DNA from: Tachypleus tridentatus
Taxonomy: Eukaryota > Arthropoda > Merostomata > Xiphosura > Limulidae
Direction of reading: 5' to 3'
Assembly (NCBI RefSeq): GCF_004210375.1
Contig: NC_134830.1
Coordinates: forward strand, 7,874,001 to 7,938,000
Length of the DNA: 64,000 nucleotides
Shown: positions 11,654 to 24,940 of the stretch, in pieces
Layout: each line of letters starts with the position of its first letter
How positions within the stretch are numbered: the first letter of the stretch is position 1
Translations under genes and position numbers: made by a program
Notes under the pieces: generated by a model
The model's database searches: none
Seen by the model: the letters and a program-made list of their open reading frames with translations, nothing else
What the model was told of the DNA's origin: nothing

Positions 11654-11933
11654 GGCCCGCCATGCATGACCAGGTGGTTAAGGCACTCGACTCGTAACCC
11701 GAGGATCGCGGTTTCGAATCCTCGTCACACCAAACATGCTCGCCCCGTTCATCCGTGAGAGCATTATAATGTGACGGTCAATCCCACTATCAGTTGGTAA
11801 AAGAGTAGCCTAAGAGTAGGCGGTGGATGGTGATGACTAGCTGCTTTCCCTCTTGTATTACACTGCTAAATCATGGATGGCTAACGCAGATAGCTGTCGT
11901 GTAGCTTTGCGCAAAATTCAAAAACAAACAAAC
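11654..11933 (+). repeat. SINE family 1, full-length copy
   Basis: Head GGCCCGCCATGCATGACCAG, CTCGTAACCCGAGGATCGCG, B-box GGTTTCGAATCC, body AAAAGAGTAGCCTAAGAGTA and tail GTAGCTTTGCGCAAAATTCA. A small CATG duplication lies in the A-box region. Confidence 0.92.
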
Positions 11934-13470
11934 ATACCTAATATACTAATATAGGGAAGCGCCCCCTATGTAAATAGAATAACTTCAAAACAAACCAAAC
12001 TATTTTAGTTTATGTTTTGGAGTTACAAGGTCGTTTATTTCTAGTATTCAAATGTTTTCTATACTCCAGTATTCACTATAGAAATCAAATTGCAGTGTTA
12101 GAAATATAACTTAAAGCAACATTTCTCTGTTCACTTTTCTTGGTATCAGCTATAAACAATTGAACGGTGCACCAGAAACGTTTTCACACATTGTCTCTCG
12201 TCTAAACAATTAACAAGTCAGTAAGAAATAATACGATTCTTACAACAATCTTACCCTTTTGAAACAACCGTCTATGGTCCCTAATGAACTTGATGTGATG
12301 AAAACAGGAAACAGAAAAACAAAACATTGAATAATATTCTGCACGCGAGGTAAGAAGTGTATTGTACTTATTGGTATATTAAAATGGGTGAAATAACAAA
12401 CGGATAATTTACTAGAGTGATATGTATACTTTCGAGTGATGTGCAGAAATGTAATAAAGTTTTCTTTCTTCTGCCATGGGCTTTTCGTATAATGAGATAT
12501 TTTAAACGTTTCAGATATTCATAGTAAAGTAAAGGAGAGCTATAGTTACTATTGTAGAACGACTAGTAATTCCTGCCACGAAGATAAAGTCTCAAGTTAC
12601 ACTTCTAAATGAAGAACATTATTTCTACAGAACTATGTAACCAATGTCCCTGCTGTCCACTTCTCCAACACGTAAGCGAGGTCACGTGACTATGTTCCTA
12701 TAGACTTCTAAGCAATAAGTTTGCTTAAACGTGGTCTTATAAAACAAGGGCCACGAGCAATAGAGGATTTGTGGGAAGATTTGAAGTATAAGACCGGCCT
12801 CTCTGTTCTTCCCTGGAAACAAACGTTGACGTGCAATAGAATATTTGTGGGAAGTTGACAAGATGTGAGATGTAAGACTTATGTCTAAGTCCTTCCCTGA
12901 CGATTAATATTACAATGGAAACTGCTACGTTAAGAAATAAAGAACGCCTAAGCATACAATGATACTGGGTACGATCAACAACAGAGGGAAGGGCACCCAT
13001 TACAACAGGTAATAAACTTATATTAGATTTCACGAAGCCTATTTTATCTGAAATTGATAACTGTGGTAACTTATAAAAATGTTTAAACTAAACCAGATCT
13101 CCGTCGGTTTAACCACGTATTTCACTAACCAGTTTACTGAGTATACATTGTAGCATATTCGATTTTCTTTAAAATGAGCAGATATAGAGGGATTATGGAC
13201 GTTTAAGGATTCAGTTAAGTAGTTTTGTTTTTTCAATAACTTACGATTTAAACGTCACGAATGGTGTGGGTAACTGTTTTACTACATGTTAACATGACAT
13301 CACGAATAAAGGATATCGTTGTCACGAGCGAAGGGAATTTTCTAGGAAGATCATTGTAAACAAGTGAAAGACCAAAATATTCTGAGAAACAGGTATAAGA
13401 TATATATTACAAAGGTTTATCGGTAGTCTAAAGCTATATACATGTTGAAAACATCTAAATACACGTACCA
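11934..13470. other. Anonymous stretch
   Basis: No convincing gene. A diverged duplication (AGGATTTGTGGGAAG at 12,764 and GAATATTTGTGGGAAG at 12,840) underlies the minus-strand open frame at 12,737-13,033. That frame has no recognisable domain. Confidence 0.45.
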
Positions 13471-13473
13471 CTT

Positions 13474-13725
13474 TTTTGTTTTTTTGGAATTTCGCACAAA
13501 GCTACTCGAGGGCTATCTGTGCTACCCGTCCCTAATTTATCAGTGTAAGACTAGAGGGAAGGCAGCTAGTCATCACCATCCACCGCCAACTCTTGGGCTT
13601 CTCTTTTACCAACGAATAGTGGGATTGAGGCTGGGAGGGGAGCATGTTTAGCGCATCGCGGGCGCGAACCCGCGACCCTCGGATTACGAGTCGCACGCCT
13701 TACGCGCTTGGCCATGCCAGGCCCG
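13474..13725 (-). repeat. SINE family 1, minus strand, variant head (subfamily B)
   Basis: Read on the minus strand it begins GGGCCTGGCATGGCCAAGCG, with GGCGTGCGACTCGTAATCCG and a changed B-box region (GGGTTCGCGCCCGCG). The segment corresponding to TTATAATGTGACGG is deleted. The head differs from the CAGGTGGTTAAGGCACTCGA type and matches the copy at 48.7 kb. Confidence 0.9.
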
Positions 13726-13839
13726 CGTACCACATAAAACATGTATCAGGAAAATACTAAGCCTAGCAACAGTTAATCTATCGACAAATAATATGTAACA
13801 ACGAGAACAACAACAGTGAATCTATCGAAAAATAATATG

Positions 13840-14690
13840 TAAAATCGAGAACGAGAAGAGAATATTAAAGATGCGTAACAATGAATGACGTGAGTAGAGA
13901 ATATTAAACATGTGTAACAATGAATAACGTGAGTAGAGAATATTAAACATGTGTAACAATATTAAACATGCGTAACAATGAATAACGTGAGAAGAGAATA
14001 TTAAACATGCGTAACAATGAATAACGTGAGAAGAGAACATTAAACATGCGTAACAATGAATAACGTGAGAAGAGATTAAACATGCGTAACAATGAATAAC
14101 GTGAGAAGAGAATATTAAAGATGTGTAACAATGAATAACGTGAGAAGAGAATATTAAACATGTGTAACAATGAATAACGTGAGAAGAGAATATTAAACAA
14201 GTGTAACAATAAATAACGTGAGAAGAGAATATTAAACATGCGTAACAATGAATAACGTGAGTAGTGAATATTAAACATGCGTAACAATGGATAACGTCAG
14301 TAGAGAATATTAAACATGTGTAACAATGAATAACGTGACAAGAGAATATTAAACATGCGTAAGAATGAATAACGTGACAAGAGAATATTAAACATGCGTA
14401 ACAATGAATAACGTGAGAAGAGAATATTAAACATGTGTAACAATGAATAACGTGAGAAGAGAATATTAATCATGCGTAACAATGAATAACGTGAGAAGAG
14501 AATATTAAACATGCATAACAACGAATAACGTGAGAAGAGAATATTAAACATGCATAACAATGAATAACGTGAGAAGAGAATATTAAAGATGTGTAACAGC
14601 GAATCTTATGAAAAGAGAATTAAAATCAGTGTAACAGTGAATATTGTGAGAATGGATATTAAACATATGTAACAGTAAATGTTGTGAGAA
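13840..14690. repeat. Tandem array, 39-bp unit
   Basis: About twenty-one copies of GAATAACGTGAGAAGAGAAT plus ATTAAACATGCGTAACAAT. The unit is 13 codons long, so three long repetitive open frames appear on the minus strand (13,822-14,560). Shorter units (for example near 14,070) break the frame, and there is no start context or domain, so I treat them as artefacts. Confidence 0.95.
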
Positions 14691-16337
14691 GAGAAGAATT
14701 TCCAACAGAAACACATCTCCATAAACTAATACCGAAGTATGACAGGTTAGTATCTGGGTCAGATAAACTGACCTAATATTTTGTCATTACTGTAGATGTT
14801 ACAATGATCGAGTCCCACGGAATGTCTTTGTAAGTCAACATTCTCAAGAAGTAAATTATATTTTTATTTTACGCTGTTGTTTGTAGAGCATTTATTATTC
14901 CTTTTATGATTTAGTTTATCTAGAAATTTTTATTTACATTATAATGTTTGCTCACTTTCTAGTTAATCACGTTTATTTTCAGTAAATTTGGATAGTTGGT
15001 GAAACTAGCACCAGCTTCCCTGGCGTAAACGTATAGATGTTATTAATGTAATAATATATTATTTAGATTTATTATCACATGAGATGTATTGTCGTGACCT
15101 AAGCAGTGAATAAATACCCTGCGAGAAGCTTTATAAGCTGAGTCACAATATAGTTAGAAGATTATTACTGTTTGTCATTGGATAGTTTTATTATTATATA
15201 AACGTTGATTTGGACTACTGAATTGTTGTTTTGTTATGAAATTAAATTTCTGTATCTTCTGGCTAGTTTGTCGTAATCCCATATCTGAAATAATTAATAT
15301 TCATGTTTTATTTTTCACTAACATTGGTATCAAGTCCTAATAATGCACGTGTTTATTAATTGTGTTTCTGGTAAGAGGTAAATTTTATTTTATGTGCTTT
15401 TACAGTTCAATTAATTGTTTTATGGTAAACCCCGTTTGTAGCGGCTTTTTATTTTACACCATTACAAGATGTCTACAAGAGCAGTTTATAAACTAATGTG
15501 TCCCACGGAACATTAGTATTCTAAATTATTTTACAATATGTCGAAATTTGACATACCTGCTAGAAACGTGAGTGTCTTAGGTGAACAAAATTTACAAAAA
15601 GTTAAAAAAAAAACACTGAGGCTCGAGCACGGTTTCAAACTTAATCTTTCGAAAAAGTATTTCGTGTTGTTGTGTTCGAAATTTTACACAATAATGAGTA
15701 GGTATTGTTCATCAATCGATACCAGGAAGTATTTGGTTAAGTACTGTTAAGTAATACCACACAAATAGTACAACTCATTGTAACTGTGTCCCAAGGGATT
15801 GTGTACTGTAATTTGTGACTGCGAATAAACATTACAGAACTATGTGTCTATACGTTTTATAACTTAACGGAATCAATCAGAATTATTAACACTATGGAAA
15901 AACTTGTTTGTCAGAGGGGATTATTTGTTACACATTGTGAGTTAACATGGTCAGAGGAACTATGGACACAATTGTATACCAAATATTGTAAATTATAATA
16001 ACTCAGGGGAATTATGAACAATAATTACAGATCGCTATTGTCTCCGATTCTCTCATGGATGGCTCCAAGTTACTTACTATATGGCTCATCAATTACCACT
16101 GTTACTTTTATCGCTACTCCAAGATAACTAACTCACCTGTTGACTCCTGACATCTAATACTCCATAAATACAGCAGAAATAGGAAGTTAAGATATTATAT
16201 TTATACAGATACTTGTACAACCCTCTAACATAGACATAGCCAATCACAGCATCTCAATTATCTTATGACCACTAACACCACATGAGAACGTCTGAGCACA
16301 TGTAAGCTATCATCGATCAATCCCTATGAAAGTATAT
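14691..16337. other. AT-rich anonymous stretch
   Basis: No gene recognised. The open frame at 15,538-15,750 has no recognisable family, and no splice-linked neighbour is evident. Confidence 0.45.
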
Positions 16338-19300
16338 CATTCACACAAGGTTTAACCACAAAGTACTGATCTAACTCACACAAGGATGAACCACAAAGTA
16401 CTGACCACACGCACACAAGGTTTAACCACAAAGTACTGATCTAATTTACACAAGGTGTAACCACAAATTCTTGATAACCAGAAACCCACTTTTTCTTAAC
16501 CTGAAGATGACCTAGGAAGGTCGAAACGTTGTTCTCTCCTTATCAATAAATGTCAATAACCATACCAGCCATACTAAGATACGTTTAACCACAAAACACT
16601 GATCACGTTCACACAATGTTTAACCACAAAGTTCTGACCTAATTTACACAAGTTTTAACCACAAAGTACTGATCACATTCACACAAAGTACTGATCTAAT
16701 TTACACAAATTTTAACCACAAAGTACTGATCTAATTTACACAAGTTTTAATCACAAAGTACTGATCTAATTTACACAAGTTTTAACCACAAAGTACTGAT
16801 CTAATTTACACAAGTTTTAATCCCAAAGTACTGATCTAATTTACACAAGTTTTAATCACAAAGTACTGATCTAATTTACACAAGTTTTAATCACAAATTA
16901 CTGATCACATTCAAACAATGTTTAACCACAAAGTACTGATCACATTCACACAAGGTTTAACCACAAAGTACTGATCACATTCACACAAGGTTTAACCACA
17001 AAGTACTGATCACATTCACACAAGGTTTAACCACAAAATACTGATCACATTCACACAAGGTTTAACCACAAAGTACTGATCACATTCACACAAGGTTTAA
17101 CCACAAAGTACTGATCACATTTCACAAGTTTTAACCACAAAATACTGACCACATTCACACAAGGTTTAACCACAAAATACTGATCACATTCACACACGTT
17201 TTAACCACAAATTACTGATCACATTCACACAAGGTTTAACCACAAAGTACTGATCACATTCACACAAGTTTTAATCACAAAGTACTGATCACATTCACAC
17301 AAGTTTTAATCACAAAGTACTGATCACATTCACATAATGTTTAACCACAAAGTACTGATCACATTCACACAAGGTTTAACCACAAAGTACTGATCACATT
17401 CACACAAGGTTTAACCACAAAGTACTGATCACATTCACACAAGGTTTAACCACAAAATACTGATCACATTCACACAAGGTTTAACCACAAAATACTGATC
17501 ACATTCACACAAGGTTTAACCACAAAGTACTGATCACATTCACACACGTTTTAACTACAAATTACTGATCACATTCACACAAGGTTTAACCACAAAGTAC
17601 TGATCACATTCACACACGTTTTAACCACAAATTACAGATCACATTCACACAAGGTTTAACCACAAAATACTGATCACATTCACACAAGGTTTAACCACAA
17701 AGTACTGACCACATTCACACAAGGTTTAACCACAAAGTACTGATCACATTCATACAAGTTTTAACCGCAAAGTACTGATTACATTCACACAAATTTTAAC
17801 CACAAAATACTGATCACATTCACACAAGGTTCAACCACAAAGTACTGATCACATTCACACAAGGTTTAACCACAAAGTACTGATCACATTCACACACGTT
17901 TTAATCACAAATTACTGATCACATTCACACAAGGTTTAACCACAAAGTACTGATCACATTCACACAAGTTTTAACCACAAATTACTGATCACATTCACAC
18001 AAGGTTTAACCACAAAATACTGATCACATTCACACAAGGTTTAACCATAAAGTACTGACCACATTCACACAAGGTTTAACCACAAAGTACTGATCACATT
18101 CACACAAGTTTTAACCACAAAATACTGATCACATTCACACACGTTTTAACCACAAATTCTTGATCACATTCACACAAGGTTTAACCACAAAGTACTGATC
18201 ACATTCACACAAGTTTTAATCACAAAGTACTGATCACATTCACACAAGTTTTAATCACAAAGTACTGATCACATTCACATAATGTTTAACCACAAAGTAC
18301 TGATCACATTCACACAAGGTTTAACCACAAAGTACTGATCACATTCACACAAGGTTTAACCACAAAGTACTGATCACATTCACACAAGGTTTAACCACAA
18401 AATACTGATCACATTCACACAAGGTTTAACCACAAAATACTGATCACATTCACACACGTTTTAACTACAAATTACTGATCACATTCACACAAGGTTTAAC
18501 CACAAAGTACTGATCACATTCACACAAGTTTTAACCACAAATTACTGATCACATTCACACAAGGTTTAACCACAAAATACTGATCACATTCACACAAGGT
18601 TTAACCACAAAGTACTGACCACATTCACACAAGGTTTAACCACAAAGTACTGATCACATTCATACAAGTTTTAACCACAAAGTACTGATTACATTCACAC
18701 AAATTTTAACCACAAAATACTGATCACATTCACACAAGGTTCAACCACAAAGTACTGATCACATTCACACAAGGTTTAAGCACAAAGTACTGATCACATT
18801 CACACACGTTTTAATCACAAATTACTGATCACATTCACACAAGGTTTAACCACAAAGTACTGATCACATTCACACAAGTTTTAACCACAAATTACTGATC
18901 ACATTCACACAAGGTTTAACCACAAAGTAGTGATCACATTCACACAAGGTTTAACCACAAAATACTGATCACATTCACACAAGGTTTAACCACAAAGTAC
19001 TGCTAATATTCACACAAGGTTTAACCACAAAGTACTGATCACATTCACACAAGGTTTAACCACAAAGTACTAATCACATTCACACAAGTTTTAACCTCAA
19101 AATACTGATCACATTCACACAAGGTTCAACCACAAAGTAGTGATCACATTCACACAAGGTTTAACCACAAAGTACTGATCACATTCACACAAGGTTTAAC
19201 CACAAAGTACTGATCACATTCACATAAGGTTTAACCACAAAATACTGATCACATTTACACAAGGTTTAACCACAAAATACTGATCACATTCACACAAGGT

Positions 19301-21485
19301 TTAACCACAAGGTACTGATCACATTCACACAAGGTTTAACCACAAAGTACTGATCACATTTCACAAGTTTTAACCACAAAATACTGACCACATTCACACA
19401 AGGTTTAACCACAAAGTACTGATCACATTCACACACGTTTTAACCACAAATTACTGATCACATTCACACAAGGTTTAACCACAAAGTACTGATCACATTC
19501 ACACAAGTTTTAATCACAAAGTACTGATCACATTCACACAAGTTTTAATCACAAAGTACTGATCACATTCACACAATGTTTAACCACAAAGTACTGATCA
19601 CATTCACACAAGGTTTAACCACAAAGTACTGATCACATTCACACAAGGTTTCACCACAAAGTACTGATCACATTCACACAAGGTTTAACCACAAAATACT
19701 GATCACATTCACACAAGGTTTAACTACAAAATACTGATCCCATTCACACAAGGTTTAACCACAAAGTACTGATCACATTCACACAAGGTTTAACCACAAA
19801 GTACTGATCACATTCACACAAGTTTTAACCACAAAGTACTGATCACATTCACACAAGGTTTAACCACAAAATACTGATCACATTTACACAAGGTTTAACC
19901 ACAAAATACTGATCACATTCACACAAGGTTTAACCACAAAGTACTGATCACATTCACACAAGGTTTAACCACAAAGTACTGATCACATTTCACAAGTTTT
20001 AACCACAAAATACTGACCACATTCACACAAGGTTTAACCACAAAGTACTGATCACATTCACACAAGGTTTAACCACAAAGTACTGATCACATTCACACAA
20101 GTTTTAACCTCAAAATACTGATCACATTCACACAAGGTTCAACCACAAAGTAGTGATCACATTCACACAAGGTTTAACCACAAAGTACTGATCACATTCA
20201 CACAAGGTTTAACCACAAAGTACTGATCACATTCACATAAGGTTTAACCACAAAATACTGATCACATTTACACAAGGTTTAACCACAAAATACTGATCAC
20301 ATTCACACAAGGTTTAACCACAAAGTACTGATCACATTCACACAAGGTTTAACCACAAAGTACTGATCATATTCACACAAGGTTTAACCACAAAGTACTG
20401 ATCACATTCACACAAGGTTTAACCACAAAGTACTGATCACATTCACACAAGTTTTAACCTCAAAATACTGATCACATTCACACAAGGTTCAACCACAAAG
20501 TAGTGATCACATTCACACAAGGTTTAACCACAAAGTACTGATCACATTCACACAAGGTTTAACCACAAAGTACTGATCACATTCACATAAGGTTTAACCA
20601 CAAAATACTGATCACATTTACACAAGGTTTAACCACAAAATACTGATCACATTCACACAAGGTTTAACCACAAAGTACTGATCACATTCACACAAGGTTT
20701 AACCACAAAGTACTGATCACATTTCACAAGTTTTAACCACAAAATACTGACCACATTCACACAAGGTTTAACCACAAAGTACTGATCACATTCACACACG
20801 TTTTAACCACAAATTACTGATCACATTCACACAGGTTTAACCACAAAGTACTGATCACATTCACACAAGGTTTAACCACAAAATACTGATCACATTCACA
20901 CAAGGTTTAACCACAAAATACTGATCACATTCACACAAGGTTTAACCACAAAGTACTGATCACATTCACACAAGGTTTAACCACAAAGTACTGATCACAT
21001 TCACATAAGGTTTAACCACAAAATACTGATCACATTTACACAAGGTTTAACCACAAAATACTGATCACATTCACACAAGGTTTAACCACAAAGTACTGAT
21101 CACATTCACACAAGGTTTAACCACAAAGTACTGATCACATTCACACACGTTTTAACCACAAATTACTGATCACATTCACACAAGGTTTAACCACAAAGTA
21201 CTGATCACATTCACACAAGGTTTAACCACAAAATACTGATCACATTCACACAAGGTTTAACCACAAAATACTGATCACATTCACACAAGGTTTAACCACA
21301 AAGTACTGATCACATTCACACAAGATTTAACCACAAAGTACTGATCACATTCACACAAGATTTAACCACAAAGTACTGATCACATTTCACAAGTTTTAAC
21401 CACAAAGTACTGATCACATTCACACAAGGTTTAACCACATAGTACAGATCTAATTTACACAAGGTTGAACCACAAAGTATTATTC
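16338..21485. repeat. Satellite block, 35-bp unit (~5.1 kb)
   Basis: About 140-145 copies of a 35-bp unit, TGATCACATTCACACAAGGT plus TTAACCACAAAGTAC. Internal variants include ACAAGTTTTAATCAC, CACACGTTTTAACCAC, a one-base-shorter unit with CACATTTCACAAG, and ATCTAATTTACAC at both edges. Variants recur at long multiples of 35: CACATAATGTTT at 17,336 and 18,281 (945 bp), CATTCATACAAG at 17,751 and 18,661 (910 bp), TTTTAACCTCAAAATAC near 19,095, 20,108 and 20,458 (350 bp between the last two). This shows higher-order repeats and segmental amplification. There are no unique spacers, so it is not a CRISPR array. The palindrome TGATCA occurs once per unit. Confidence 0.97.
16470..16588 (+). repeat. 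Dispersed CTGAAGATGACC/GAAACGTTGTTC repeat, copy 2, inside the satellite
   Basis: Interrupts the 35-bp array near its left edge. Carries AGAAACCCACTT, then AACCTGAAGATGACCTAGGA, AGGTCGAAACGTTGTTCTCT, AATAAATGTCAATAACCATA and CCAGCCATACTAAGATACG. It is the least damaged copy of this family in the window. GACC and GGTC can pair around a TAGGAA loop. Confidence 0.8.
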
Positions 21486-22520
21486 ACGCACCTTTGAATG
21501 GTTTCACAACAAACTGGTGTTATCTCAAAATTATGTGTCCATTCACTTGTGTGAAGCTTTTGTTGTGTCTTAAAAGTCGTTCTTTTTTATGTGTTCCAAA
21601 ATATGTATTTTCGAATTTCTTTAAGAACCAAAGGAGCAGAATAAGGTGAAGGAATTATTCCTTCAGATCTGTGGAATGTGGATTACATAATATTATCCCG
21701 GAAGGAAAACTCTCTCTCCTGTGTATAAACATAGAACTTAAGTCCAGTGAATGTGAGTTTTGTTTTAGTATTTGATGTATCTTCTAGGTCACACGCTTGT
21801 GAAGTTTCAAATAGCTAGGAGCCAGAAAAACGTTAAAACACTTTCAACAAAACCTCTGCGGTTATTTTTAAAACTGACGGTTCATGTTAGAAGGAAAGGG
21901 ATAAAACTCCTCAAACTTTATTTACTAAAGTTATCTTAACACCTGCCATTATGCCTCAGCCCGGGAAGATACCTTCAACAGGATATGTGTAACGATCAAC
22001 TGATAACAGCACGAAACACTCCACTTGTAAGCTGGTAATAATTACGCAAGAAACACGAATAATTAAAGCCTCGCCGCTGTAAATCTGCACATAACTATAA
22101 AAGTGCGGAAGAGGCGCCATCATCAAAAAGTCTTTTCTGAGCTGGTCGAGTTATATTCTCTTATCTTAACATGATCGGGAAACACGGTGTTGTAATGTTG
22201 CGCTCAAAAACATAGTTCCATCACAAAAATACGAGGTTTGGAGATCAAGTGGGTGTCATAACTATGCACCTAAATAATAACGGTAATGAATTTAAAACAG
22301 CTGTGTTCCATCTCTTAGTATTATTATCAACAAAAAGCCAAAATATTAATAGTCTCATAGATAAAAAATATTGTGTTTTTCTTGTATTAGATGAAATCTT
22401 AGTTTGGATTTTTAGAAAAAAAAGAACGTAAATTTCACACCAACTTTTACTTTAATCTTTAATTTATTTTAAAATATTAAATTAGGCTGTCTTCAATCAC
22501 AATGAAGTCATCACCTTCAA
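21486..22520. other. Anonymous stretch with a TATA-like site
   Basis: No gene recognised. ACTATAAAAGTGCGG at about 22,096 resembles a TATA box. The short frame from the ATG at 22,170 (MIGKHGVVMLRS, then stop) and the frame at 22,249-22,431 have no recognisable character. Confidence 0.3.
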
Positions 22521-22524
22521 GATG

Positions 22525-22760
22525 AGTGTGGCCCAACTGTTAGCGTGCCTGGCATGCAAATCCTGTGGTTCATGGTTCGTATCTAGTTTCCGAAAAGATA
22601 CGCGACCATGTTTTTGTGCAACGTGTGCGTTATAAAAGTGTCAGTCAAATCCATTTATTTCGTTAGGCAAGAGTAAACGAAGAGTTGGCAGTTAGCGGGT
22701 GGTCTCTTGTGTAGCTGTCCGTGATGTCTCTTGTCACATCTATGTCTGTTTCGTCAACCA
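22525..22760 (+). repeat. Diverged tRNA-derived SINE (probable third type)
   Basis: GTGGCCCAACTGTTAGCGTG is A-box-like and GGTTCATGGTTCGTATC is B-box-like. A degraded body with GTTAGGCAAGAGTAAACGAA and AGAGTTGGCAGTTAGCGGGT follows, resembling the family 1 body. The head differs from families 1 and 2. Confidence 0.5.
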
Positions 22761-23106
22761 CAAATTTCGTTTTGATTTCGTGAGCCAATCAAAATTTAAG
22801 CTCGTTAACGAAATGAATTCGTGACGTATTCATAGAATAATTATTGGTAAAAATCATTTAGATTAACAACTAATATACAGAGAAACCAGTATGTTTAGGT
22901 GACGCTAGTTTGCAACAAAAAATATAACTTAATATTGTCGTTAGCCTATGTGCTGAAATATAAATCAAATGTATAGACAAGAAATCTGTTGATTTTATTA
23001 ATTTAGAGTCTCCATTGATTAAAGAGGTTTGTGGTACAACAGAAAACAGTTTCATTCAGATACGATTTAAGTTTAAAATCGAATCAACAATCACTTTCAT
23101 GAATGT

Positions 23107-23236
23107 TCGCTTGTTTGTGTGTTTGTAATTAACCACAAAGCTATACACTGGGCTATCTGTGCTCTGTCCACTATGGATATCGAAACCAGGTTTGTAGCAC
23201 TGGAAGTTCACAGAAATACCGCTGTGCACTTGGGGA
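23107..23236 (-). repeat. SINE family 2, minus strand
   Basis: On the minus strand it reads CCCCAAGTGCACAGCGGTAT, CTGGTTTCGATATCCATAGT, CACAGATAGCCCAGTGTATA and GCTTTGTGGTTAATTAC, matching the family 2 order. The open frame at 23,119-23,388 on the plus strand is a by-product. Confidence 0.75.
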
Positions 23237-23438
23237 CTACTTTTACGATAAACTTTATGTGCTTGGCTCCAGGCTATGTGATCCCTAACCTATGCCTCTA
23301 CTTTAGGCTAATTACATCAACACTTACTACACTTATAAGGTTTCACGGCGCACACGCCTTCACGGTCACCTTTCACATCCGTCCCTGAAATCGTAATGGG
23401 CAGACAGTATTCGAACTACCAAGGTAAATGCATTTTAG

Positions 23439-23637
23439 CTTTTATGACTCTTCCTATTATAGTTCGATAAATCAAGCGTCACTTGACGTGACACACACTG
23501 GCTTTTATGACTCTTCCTATTATAGTTCGATAAATCAAGAGTCACGTGACATGACACACACTGGCTTTTATGACTCTTCCTATTATAGTTCGATAAATCA
23601 AGCGTCACGTGACGTGACACACACTGGCTTTTATGTC
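23439..23637. repeat. Tandem array, 63-bp unit with E-box palindrome
   Basis: Three copies start at 23,439, 23,502 and 23,565, with a partial fourth at 23,628. Each contains CTCTTCCTATTATAGTTCGA and TCACGTGAC or TCACTTGAC, followed by GTGACACACACTGG. Copies 2 and 3 carry the perfect palindrome GTCACGTGAC. The unit length is a multiple of three, giving open frames on both strands that I do not regard as coding. Confidence 0.92.
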
Positions 23638-23789
23638 GGTTAGATAACCAATCAGAAGAGCTAACAGTTCAGGATACGAAATTCTACAGGTTGTGGAGCA
23701 TTTTCTTCCTTGAAATGTATAGCCTTTTCAGCAGTAAGTCAGGAACTAGTTGTCCCTGAAGTTTAAAATAAAACTGAAATATCTGTTAC

Positions 23790-24052
23790 CCGATCCTAGC
23801 TTCGTGGTTAGAACGATCGTCTTACAATCCGAGGGTTAAGTGTTGGAGTCACGTTACCTAACACGCTTATCCTTTTCAGCCATAAAGTAATATAATGTGA
23901 CGGTCAATTTCACTATTAGTTAATAAAGAAGATTCCAAGAGTTGGTGAGTTGTAGTAACTTTCTTCTCTCTAGCTCATCACGTCTAAATTACAGACGGCT
24001 AGCGCAGATAGTCCTTGTGTAGCTTTGCGCGGTACTCAACAAACAAACACGC
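23790..24052 (+). repeat. SINE family 1, strongly diverged full copy
   Basis: Decayed head CCGATCCTAGCTTCGTGGTT with TTACAATCCGAGGGTTAAGT, then TATAATGTGACGGTCAATTT, GACGGCTAGCGCAGATAGTC and TTGTGTAGCTTTGCGCGGTA, with an A-rich tail. Confidence 0.85.
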
Positions 24053-24359
24053 TCGTATCTTTATTCCGATAACGACAGTCGTTAGACTGATAACGAATCA
24101 TAGTCCGTTTCAGCAAAGACTCCTAATGTAAACATTTACAATAAGCAATGTTTGGTACAACCGCAGAGGTAATCAGTTGGAGAAAAGTCTGTCGGCATAT
24201 AAGTTCTGATGTCAGGACGCGGAAGGCTCAAAAATTATAGATAGGTACACCCTCATCATGTATAATACACCAATGGTGCAAAAACATAATAACGTAAATG
24301 TATATGCTTAAAGAATAAAAATATATAACTTATTACTATCTAAAAATATTATAAGAACA

Positions 24360-24940
24360 TTTACTATACAATAATAACACAAAATATATACAATGATATA
24401 CAACAGATAATAACACTAAATATATCTGTTGGAAACTATGATGATATACACCAGGAAATAACACTAAATATATCTGTTGGAAACTATAATAATAAACACC
24501 AGGTAATAACACTAAATATATACGTTGCAAACTATAATGATATACACCAGATAATAACACTAAATATATCTGTTGGAAACTATCATGGTATACACCAGGT
24601 AATAACACTAAATATATACGTTGGAAACTATAATGATATACACCAGGTGATAACACTAAATATATCTGTTGGAAACTATAATGGTATACACCAGGTAATA
24701 ACACTAAATATATACGTTGGAAACTATAATGATATACACCAGGTGATAATACTAAATATATACGTTGGAAACTATGATGATATACACCAGGTATTAAAAC
24801 TGAACATATCTGTTGGAAAACTGTGATGATATATGTACACAAAATAATGAAACTAAACATACATTTTTGAAAGTGTGTTGATATATCCTAGATAATGAAA
24901 CTAAACATATATGCTTGAAAGCATCTTTGTATAAATACTA
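24360..24940. repeat. Tandem array, 48-bp unit
   Basis: About eleven to twelve copies of a 48-bp unit containing ATGATATACACCAGGTAATA and ACACTAAATATATACGTTGG. The unit equals 16 codons and gives a 174-codon minus-strand frame (24,336-24,860) made of a repeated YLVLLPGVYHYSFQ-like period. There is no start signal or domain, so it is likely an artefact. Confidence 0.93.

Noticed and set aside
13822..14560. Repetitive minus-strand open frames
   Set aside because: Produced by a 39-bp unit (13 codons). Irregular units break the frame and there is no start context or domain.
16499..16535. Functional hammerhead ribozyme
   Set aside because: CTGAAGA and GAAAC flank a GACC/GGTC hairpin, but there is an extra base before the stem, and I could not define helices I and III with a cleavage site. 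Kept only as a question in the findings.
16338..21485. CRISPR-like regular repeats
   Set aside because: Units are contiguous 35-mers without unique spacers, in a eukaryotic sequence context.
24336..24860. 174-codon minus-strand open frame, the longest in the window
   Set aside because: Produced by a 48-bp tandem repeat. No domain, and start and stop lie at the decaying edges of the array.
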